A stretch of DNA of 35,508 nt, taken from the NCBI RefSeq assembly GCF_009912395.1, contig NZ_WNDO01000040.1, positions 1-35,508 of the forward strand, in the 5' to 3' direction. This DNA is from Luteibacter sp. (lineage in GTDB: Bacteria > Pseudomonadota > Gammaproteobacteria > Xanthomonadales > Rhodanobacteraceae). Positions 16,453 through 22,574 of this stretch are shown here, one piece after another; the stretch's first letter is position 1; each line of letters starts with the position of its first letter. A program made the translations under genes and the position numbers. Below the pieces are notes generated by a model. The model was not told the DNA's origin. It searched no databases and saw only the letters and a program-made list of their open reading frames with translations.

Positions 16453-16995
16453 ATGAGCGTCGCCGATCTTCGTAGCAAGCTTCCCGAATACGCCAAGGAC
16501 CTCAAGCTCAACCTCGACTCCGTGTTGAGCGAAGCCGGTGCCCCGGGCCTCAACAAGGCGCAGATCGCCATGGTCGCGCTAGGTTCGGCCATCGCCGCCC
16601 GCTACAAGCCGCTGACCGAAGCCCTCGCGGTGTTCGCCGAAGAGAACGCCACGGCCGAGCAGGTCACCGCCGCCAAGGGTTCGGCCGCGATCATGGGCAT
16701 GAATAACATCTACTACCGCTTCCAGCACCTGGTCAGCCACCCGGAATACGCCTCCATCCCGGCCAAGCTGCGTATGAATGTCATCGGCGCCTACAAGGGC
16801 GACGCGAAGAACGACTTCGAGCTGGTGTCGCTGGCGGTGTCGGCCGTGAACGGTTGCGGCATGTGCATCGATTCGCACGACAAGGTGCTGCGCGACGGCG
16901 GTATCTCCGTTCAGGCCATCCAGAGCGCGGTGCGCATCGCTTCGGTGATCCACGGCGTGGCCGTGGTGCTCGAGCAGGCCGACGCGGCGGGTTGA
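16453..16995 (+). CDS. ahpD: Alkyl hydroperoxidase AhpD
   Basis: A 180-residue all-helical protein of the AhpD family. The catalytic motif is CGMC-IDSH: Cys135, Cys138 and His142 in VNGCGMCIDSHDKVL, with a proton-relay glutamate in NDFELVSLAVSAVNG. AhpD reduces oxidised AhpC using lipoylated dehydrogenase subunits. It follows ahpC on the same strand with a 235-bp gap that contains a REP hairpin, so it may be read through from the OxyR-controlled promoter; no separate OxyR site was seen in the gap. AGAAGG lies just upstream of the start. Confidence 0.95.
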   Translation: MSVADLRSKLPEYAKDLKLNLDSVLSEAGAPGLNKAQIAMVALGSAIAARYKPLTEALAVFAEENATAEQVTAAKGSAAIMGMNNIYYRFQHLVSHPEYASIPAKLRMNVIGAYKGDAKNDFELVSLAVSAVNGCGMCIDSHDKVLRDGGISVQAIQSAVRIASVIHGVAVVLEQADAAG

Positions 16996-17015
16996 TCCTG
17001 ACGCGCCGCCGCATG

Positions 17016-17056
17016 ACAGGGGTGCCTTCTGGCACTGTGTCGAAGGTCACCCCTGT
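17016..17056. promoter_or_regulatory. Hairpin between ahpD and the aminopeptidase gene
   Basis: ACAGGGGTG (17016-17024) and CACCCCTGT (17048-17056) pair over 9 bp, extended by CCTTC/GAAGG with one bulged base and a 12-nt loop. There is no T tract, so it is a weak or Rho-assisted terminator, or an RNA-stability hairpin. Confidence 0.5.
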
Positions 17057-17097
17057 TCGCACGATGGCGGGATTATCCAAAAGGGGATTTTCCTGCC

Positions 17098-19773
17098 ATG
17101 CGTCGTCTCGTACGCCCTCTCCTCCTGACCGCGCTTGCCGCCAGCTGCGGTGCCGCCTTCGCCGCCGACGCGCCGCCCCTCGGCCACCTGCCCACCTGGG
17201 CCCAGCCCGAAAGCTACCGGCTTTCGTTCAAGGTGGACCCGAAGCAGGAAAACTACTCCGGCACCACCGCGATCAAGGTCAAGCTGACCCAGCCGTCGGA
17301 TTTCGTCTGGCTGCACGGCAAGGATCTCAAGGTTTCCAAGGTCACCGTCACCGACGCCGCGGGCAAGAAGCACGTGGGCAAATACACCGTGGCCGCCGAA
17401 CAGGAAGGCGTAGCCCGTGTCGAACTCGGTGCGAAGCTCGAGGGTGAAATCACCCTGGCGCTGGAATTCACCGCCCCCCTCAACAAGCAGCTCCAGGGCC
17501 TCTACAAGGTCTCGCACGAGGGCATTCCCTATGCGATGACGCAGATGGAGCCGGTGTCCGCGCGCTACGCGTTCCCGGGTTTCGACGAGCCGTCGTTCAA
17601 GACGCCGTACGACATCAGCCTGACCATCCCCGCCGACGACCAGGGCGTGGCCAACACCGCGCAGATCAAGGAAGAAAAAGCCGGTGCGGGCTGGAAGACG
17701 CTGACCTTCTCCACCACCAAGCCGCTGCCGACCTATCTCGTCGCCTTCGCGGTGGGTCCGTGGGACGTGGTCAAGGGGCCGGACATCAGCCCGACTCAGT
17801 ACCGCGCCACCGCGACGCCGTTGCGCGGCATCGCTGCGAAGGGTGAAGGCCATCGCATGCAGCACGTGCTGGGTGAGACGAACTCGATCATTCACACGCT
17901 CGAGGACTACTACGGCTTCGGCTATCCGTTCGACAAGCTCGACCTGCTCGCCGCGCCGGATTTCAGCGCTGGCGCGATGGAAAACGCCGGCCTGGTCACC
18001 TTCCGCGACTGGCTGCTGCTGATCGATCCGGATTCGGCGGCGCAGTACGTGCGCGGCTCGTTCAACGTCAACGCGCACGAGCTGGCCCACCAGTGGACCG
18101 GCGACACCGTGACGATGGCCTGGTGGGACGACCTCTGGCTCAACGAAGCCTTCGCGACCTGGATGCAGCAGAAGGTTACGCAGAAGGTGCACCCGGAATA
18201 CCGCGCCGACCTCGACCGTGTGCGCGGTGCGCAAGGCGCGATGGGCAACGACAGCCTGGTCAGCGCCCGCAAGATCCGCCAGCCGATCACCGGCAATGGC
18301 GACATCGAGACCGCTTTCGACGGCATCACCTACCAGAAGGGCGCCGCGGTGCTGGGCATGTTCGAAGGCTATGTCTCCGAACCGGTGTTCCAGAAGGGCA
18401 TGCGCGCCTACATCCAGAAGCACAAGTTCGCCAACGCCACCGCTGACGACCTGGTCGATTCGATCGCCGAGGCGGCTGGTCAGGGCGATGCGTTCAAGAA
18501 GGCGTTCAACAGCTTCCTCGACCAGTCCGGCGTGCCGTACGTCACCACCGAGCTGAAGAGCGAAGGCGGCAAGACGGTGCTGCACCTGGCGCAGAACCGC
18601 TACCTGCCGCTGGGCAGCACGGGCGACACGAACCGCGTGTGGGGCGTGCCGATGTGCGTGCGCTATGCGACCAACGGTGGCGGTAACAAGGTGAAGTGCG
18701 AACTGTTCGACAAGGCCACCGGTTCGATGGTGCTTGAGGACGCCGCGAAGAACGCCTGGGTGCTGCCTAACGCTGACGGTCGCGGTTACTACCGCTTCGC
18801 GCAGAGCAAGGCGGATCTCGCCGCGCTCGCCAAGGTGGTCGGTTCGCTCAGCGACGCCGAGCAGCTGGCCTATGCGGACGCCGTTCGTGCGGGCTTCCAG
18901 CACGGCGACCTCGATGCGGGCGACGTGCTCGCCGCGTACAAGCCGCTGACCGCGTCGAAGACGCGCGAAGTGTTCACGGCGCCTTTGCTGACCTTCGGCT
19001 GGATTCTCTCCAACGAGGCGACCACCGACGCGCAGCGCGAGCGCCTGCGCAAGTGGGCCACCGACGCGTACCTGCCGAAGCTCAAGGAACTGGGCTATCG
19101 CAAGAAGGCCGGCGAGCCGGACAACGACACGCTGACCCGCAATGCGCTGGCCGGCTTCCTCAGCGACGACCAGATCGCCGTACCGGAAGTACGTGCCGAA
19201 CTGCTCAAGCAGGGCGATGCCGCGCTGAAGATGAAGGACGGCCACCTCGACCTCGACACCGCCGATCCGGACCTGCTGGGCGACGCGCTCGCCGTGTCGG
19301 TGCAGGAGCATGGTGCGCCCGCAGTCGACGCGCTGATCGCCGAGATCCCGAAGACCTCCGACCCGGCCAAGCGCAACGCGATGCTCAGCGCCCTGGCCGA
19401 CGCGAAGGATCCGGCCTTGGCGAACAAGGCCCGCGATTTCGCGCTGGGCAAGGACGTGAAGGTCGGCGAGATGGCGATGGTGCTGCGTGGCGCCCGTTCG
19501 TCCGAGGCGTCGCGTAACGAGCTGTGGACCTGGTTCCTCGCCAACTACGACAAGATCGTGCAGCGCACCGGCAGCTTTGCTGGCGGTCAGCTGCCGGGTC
19601 TGGCCGGTGGTGGCGGTTGCTCGAAGGCCGAGGCGGATCGCCTGAACGCGTTCTTCAAGGATCGCGCGGCGAAGATCACGGGCGCCGAGCGTGGCCTGGC
19701 CCAGACCAGCGAATCGATCCTGCTCTGCACGGCGCTGAAGGCCAAGCAGGACCCGAAGGCGATCCTGCGCTGA
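17098..19773 (+). CDS. Periplasmic M1-family metallo-aminopeptidase
   Basis: An 891-residue exported zinc aminopeptidase. Residues 1-23 are a signal peptide (LLLTALAASCGAAFA). The exopeptidase motif GAMEN is at 292-296, and the zinc site is HELAH at 327-331 with Glu350 in WLNEAFATW. The C-terminal half is the helical ERAP1-like domain (SDAEQLAYADAVRAGFQHGDLDAGDVLAAYKPL). It removes N-terminal residues from peptides in the periplasm. The presence of a signal peptide sets it apart from cytoplasmic PepN. Its stop lies inside a 192-bp direct repeat. Confidence 0.93.
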   Translation: MRRLVRPLLLTALAASCGAAFAADAPPLGHLPTWAQPESYRLSFKVDPKQENYSGTTAIKVKLTQPSDFVWLHGKDLKVSKVTVTDAAGKKHVGKYTVAAEQEGVARVELGAKLEGEITLALEFTAPLNKQLQGLYKVSHEGIPYAMTQMEPVSARYAFPGFDEPSFKTPYDISLTIPADDQGVANTAQIKEEKAGAGWKTLTFSTTKPLPTYLVAFAVGPWDVVKGPDISPTQYRATATPLRGIAAKGEGHRMQHVLGETNSIIHTLEDYYGFGYPFDKLDLLAAPDFSAGAMENAGLVTFRDWLLLIDPDSAAQYVRGSFNVNAHELAHQWTGDTVTMAWWDDLWLNEAFATWMQQKVTQKVHPEYRADLDRVRGAQGAMGNDSLVSARKIRQPITGNGDIETAFDGITYQKGAAVLGMFEGYVSEPVFQKGMRAYIQKHKFANATADDLVDSIAEAAGQGDAFKKAFNSFLDQSGVPYVTTELKSEGGKTVLHLAQNRYLPLGSTGDTNRVWGVPMCVRYATNGGGNKVKCELFDKATGSMVLEDAAKNAWVLPNADGRGYYRFAQSKADLAALAKVVGSLSDAEQLAYADAVRAGFQHGDLDAGDVLAAYKPLTASKTREVFTAPLLTFGWILSNEATTDAQRERLRKWATDAYLPKLKELGYRKKAGEPDNDTLTRNALAGFLSDDQIAVPEVRAELLKQGDAALKMKDGHLDLDTADPDLLGDALAVSVQEHGAPAVDALIAEIPKTSDPAKRNAMLSALADAKDPALANKARDFALGKDVKVGEMAMVLRGARSSEASRNELWTWFLANYDKIVQRTGSFAGGQLPGLAGGGGCSKAEADRLNAFFKDRAAKITGAERGLAQTSESILLCTALKAKQDPKAILR

Positions 19774-19809
19774 TCGAACGGGCCACCCTGTCACCGGGGT
19801 GGCCAAACC

Positions 19810-19876
19810 TGTAGGGGCGCGCTTGCGCGCGATGGGGATTATCGCAACCCCCATCGCGCGCAAGCGCGCTCCTACA
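19810..19876. repeat. GTAG-type REP palindrome, copy 2
   Basis: A 67-bp near-perfect palindrome with GGGGCGCGCTTGCGCGCGAT in the left arm and its inverse in the right, around a loop with TTATCGCA. It is part of the left direct repeat. Confidence 0.88.
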
Positions 19877-19954
19877 GGCGTCTGGCCTCTAGCGTGAACA
19901 TCTCCGCGTAGCATCCGCCCAATGCCAGCAACGCGTCGTGGGTGCCTTCCTCGA
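19872..19954 (-). pseudogene. Remnant of the 3' end of an ABC exporter gene
   Basis: On the minus strand this reads EEGTHDALLALGGCYAEMF and then TLEARRL before a TAG at 19872-19874. The intact exporter at 20700-22574 ends EKGTHDQLLALGGRYAEMF, TLQARLM. About 27 codons remain, with several amino-acid changes, and the upstream part is replaced by the end of the NTF2-like gene region. It records a duplication and loss at the edge of the lanthipeptide operon. Confidence 0.8.
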
Positions 19955-19970
19955 ACCCGGCCGCATCCAT

Positions 19971-20480
19971 CTACTTGCTTTCGGGGAAATTCATCGAGTA
20001 AACGATGGAGGTGATCTTCCAACCACTCTCGCTTCTCACGAGGACCCAAGCTTCCTTGCCGACGTTCATGGGTTTGCCGTCGCTCAGAAACGTGAAGTCG
20101 AAGGACACCGCTGCGACATCGCTATCGGCGTCGATCTTTACATGGCTGAACTGCTCTTCGCCGGATGAGGTGTCTTCCGCGATTTCGTTGGCAAACTTTC
20201 CACTGGTCTTGCGCAGGATTTTTGCGGCATCGGCTTTTTTCTGCCTCACGCGGGCCATTGTCTTATCACTGGCCGATGCGATGACCGGGGCATTCTCGTC
20301 GATAAACAACGCGAGCAAATGATCCTTGTTCTTGTCCTTTAGCGCCTGTTGGAACTGGTCGATCACTTTGCGAATGCCGGCTTCATCATTCGCGCCCTGA
20401 TGCGGCGTATCACCCATGGCGATGCCGCTCACGCTCAAGCCAAGTGCGACGGCAATGCTCGGTAACAACTTCGACGTCAT
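19971..20480 (-). CDS. Secreted NTF2-like / SnoaL-fold (DUF4440-type) protein
   Basis: A 169-residue protein with a signal peptide (MTSKLLPSIAVALGLSVSGIAMG) and a single NTF2-like cone fold: DEAGIRKVIDQFQQALKDKNKDHLLALFIDENAPVI as the helical part, then strands AVSFDFTFLSDGKP, KEAWVLVRSESGWKITSIVYSMN. The W-K-I-x-x-I ending is typical of DUF4440/SnoaL-like proteins, which serve as ligand-binding domains or immunity-like proteins. Its base composition is more AT-rich than its neighbours and it is flanked by 192-bp direct repeats, which suggests insertion. The ATG has GGGAG upstream. A link to the adjacent lanthipeptide operon is possible but unproven. Confidence 0.72.
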   Translation of the reverse strand: MTSKLLPSIAVALGLSVSGIAMGDTPHQGANDEAGIRKVIDQFQQALKDKNKDHLLALFIDENAPVIASASDKTMARVRQKKADAAKILRKTSGKFANEIAEDTSSGEEQFSHVKIDADSDVAAVSFDFTFLSDGKPMNVGKEAWVLVRSESGWKITSIVYSMNFPESK

Positions 20481-20590
20481 GTTAACTCCCTGTTCAATGC
20501 ATGATCGAAAAAAAGTCCGGACTGCTGAAAATTGTCTCCGCTAACATGATATGTCGCGCAAGTATCGCGTACGTCATGTTGCCGCTACGC

Positions 20591-20782
20591 TCCTGCGCTG
20601 ATCGAACGGTCCGCCCCATAATCGGGGTGGCCAAATCTGTAGGAGCGCGCTTGCGCGCGATGGGGGTTATCGCAACTCCCATCGCGCGCAAGCGCGCTCC
20701 TACATGAGTCTGGCCTGTAGCGTGAACATCTCCGCGTAGCGTCCGCCCAACGCCAGCAACTGGTCGTGGGTGCCTTTCTCGA
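20591..20782. repeat. Right copy of a 192-bp direct repeat
   Basis: Partner of 19763-19954. It contains a vestige that matches the end of the aminopeptidase gene, a REP palindrome and the functional last 28 codons of the ABC exporter gene. Recombination between the two copies would delete 828 bp, including the NTF2-like gene, and leave the exporter intact. Confidence 0.88.
20638..20704. repeat. GTAG-type REP palindrome, copy 3
   Basis: A 67-bp palindrome, TGTAGGAGCGCGCTTGCGCG to its inverse, with loop TTATCGCA. The TAG stop of the ABC exporter (20700-20702) lies inside its right end, so the REP forms the 3' hairpin of the lanthipeptide operon transcript. Confidence 0.88.
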
Positions 20783-22574
20783 CGATGCGACCGCGCTCCA
20801 TGAAGCAGATGCGATCGGCATGGCGGATGCTTGCCAGTCGATGCGTGATCAGCACCACGGTGCGATCCCGGGCCATCCGGCGCAGCGATTCGTACACGGC
20901 GAATTCGGCCTTCGCATCCAGCGAGGACGTGGGTTCGTCCCAGATCACCAGCCGCGCGTCGCGATACAGTCCACGAGCGATCGCCATGCGCTGCCATTGT
21001 CCGCCGGAGAGTTCCTGTCCGCCGTGGAACTGCCGCGACAGCAAGGTTTCCCATCCCCGTTCCAGTCGCGCGACGACCTCATCCGCTCCGGCCTCGCGTG
21101 CCGCCGCTAGCAAGGCCTCGTCATGGTCGTCCACACGCGTATGGCGACCGAGCCTGACGTTTTCCCGCGCGCTGCGCGGCCAGCGCAGCGGTTCCTGCAA
21201 GACCATGGCGACACGGTCGGCGATCGACGCGGCCGACAACTCGCGCAGGTTGAGGCCGTCCCAACGCACACAACCCCGCTCGGGCTCATAGAGCCCGGCG
21301 ATAAGTTTGGCGAGAGTGGTTTTCCCCGAGCCGTTCTCGCCGACCAGGGCGATGCTTTCGCCCCTTGCGATGCGCAGGCTCACATCGTCCAGCGCGTTGC
21401 TCGGCGCGCCCGCATAACGGAACGTCACCCGCTCGACCGCGATGTCGCCGGGCGAGGCAGGTGCTTCGCCCGACGCGCTTGCCGAGCGGTTGCGACGTCG
21501 CCCAGCGGTATCGAGGAAGCCGCGGTAATCGCTGATGTAGAGGCCTTTCTCGAACAGTTCCCGCGCGACGACGACAAGCCGCTGCACGGACATCGCCGCG
21601 CTGCGCATCGCCATGATCGCCGTACCGGCGACGGCGAGGCCGATCCATCCCGCATGCAGCATCGCCGCGAGCGCGATGTAAGAAGCCCATTGGCCCAAAC
21701 CGGCGAATACATGGCCCCATGTCGCCGCGCGGGCCTCCGCGAGCCCCTGCTGCACGAGGTGCGCTTCGAGTGCCGCCGTGGCCTGCCCGAATTCTTTCGT
21801 CACATGATCGCGTGCCTGGGTGACGCGAAGCTCCGCCGCCGCGTCGCGCTCCATGGCGAGGTCGCCGATGAGTCGTGCCTGCCGCGTGAGGGTGATGGTG
21901 GTGGCCATCGCCGCGTATTGCAGGCTCGCCGCCCGTAGCGTCGCCCATGCCTCCGGCCAAAGGGCGAGCAGCATCAACACAGGCAGGAAAGGATGCAGCA
22001 CGGCCAGCGCGAGGGTGGCGCCACCGACGGAAACCAGTGAAGAGAGCAGGTCCACGACGGAGGCCGTGGCAGTTTCCAGGTGCAGGATGCCGCGCTCCTT
22101 CGCTCGATGCAGTTGGTCGTAGAAGTCCGGATCGTCGAAGGCCGACAACTGCACGTCGAGTCCCGCGGCCAGCAACTGTTCCTCCGCCAGTCGATGCACC
22201 TTCGGTGACAGCCGTGCGCGCGCACGCGCGGTCACCGCGTCGAGTGCCACGCGAACCGCCTGCACCACGGCGAGGACGAGAAGGGGCGGGGCAAGCGCCA
22301 CGATGACATCGAGAGTGAAACGTCCCTCGATCAAGCGCCTCAGGATGTCGGCCGCCAGCACCAGCGATCCGGCTGTCGCGATGCCGGAGCCCAGCTGGGA
22401 CACGAGTACCGTGGCCGCCGACCATGGCGCCGCCCGTCGCAGGATCGAAAGCACCGGGCGCACCGACATCGACAGGCGACGCAAGGTCGCCATCGCGCCG
22501 CCGGTGTCCGCTGGCGTGTCCTCGATGCGCCAGTGTGGTGTGTGCAGTCGGGCGTCGTCGGCCGACGCGCTCAC
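20700..22574 (-). CDS. ABC exporter of the lanthipeptide cluster, NisT-like, no peptidase domain
   Basis: A 624-residue half-transporter with an N-terminal membrane domain (about residues 25-330, five to six segments, with the FDDPDFYDQLHRAKER block typical of peptide exporters) and a C-terminal ATPase: Walker A GENGSGKTT at 412-420, LSGGQ at 522-526, Walker B LVIWDEP at 542-548. There is no N-terminal C39 cysteine-peptidase domain, which LanT exporters of class II lanthipeptides usually have, so this pump resembles NisT of class I systems. The GTG at 22574 overlaps the lanM stop as GTGA, which indicates translational coupling. It presumably exports the modified peptide, leaving leader removal to another enzyme. 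Confidence 0.88.
   Translation of the reverse strand: MSASADDARLHTPHWRIEDTPADTGGAMATLRRLSMSVRPVLSILRRAAPWSAATVLVSQLGSGIATAGSLVLAADILRRLIEGRFTLDVIVALAPPLLVLAVVQAVRVALDAVTARARARLSPKVHRLAEEQLLAAGLDVQLSAFDDPDFYDQLHRAKERGILHLETATASVVDLLSSLVSVGGATLALAVLHPFLPVLMLLALWPEAWATLRAASLQYAAMATTITLTRQARLIGDLAMERDAAAELRVTQARDHVTKEFGQATAALEAHLVQQGLAEARAATWGHVFAGLGQWASYIALAAMLHAGWIGLAVAGTAIMAMRSAAMSVQRLVVVARELFEKGLYISDYRGFLDTAGRRRNRSASASGEAPASPGDIAVERVTFRYAGAPSNALDDVSLRIARGESIALVGENGSGKTTLAKLIAGLYEPERGCVRWDGLNLRELSAASIADRVAMVLQEPLRWPRSARENVRLGRHTRVDDHDEALLAAAREAGADEVVARLERGWETLLSRQFHGGQELSGGQWQRMAIARGLYRDARLVIWDEPTSSLDAKAEFAVYESLRRMARDRTVVLITHRLASIRHADRICFMERGRIVEKGTHDQLLALGGRYAEMFTLQARLM

Larger units (their letters stand above)
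19763..19954. repeat. Left copy of a 192-bp direct repeat
   Basis: This segment aligns without gaps to 20591-20782 (offset 828), with about 18 mismatches by eye (about 91% identity). It starts at the last codons of the aminopeptidase gene (TCCTGCGCTGATCGAACGG is shared), spans a REP palindrome and ends in the former 3' part of an ABC exporter gene. The two copies bracket the NTF2-like gene. Confidence 0.88.

Noticed and set aside
17047-20049. A 1000-codon open frame on the minus strand opposite the aminopeptidase gene
   Set aside because: It is the GC-skew shadow of a real plus-strand gene: the opposite frame has signal peptide, GAMEN and HELAH motifs, while this frame is rich in Arg/Gly/Val repeats and runs through a REP element.
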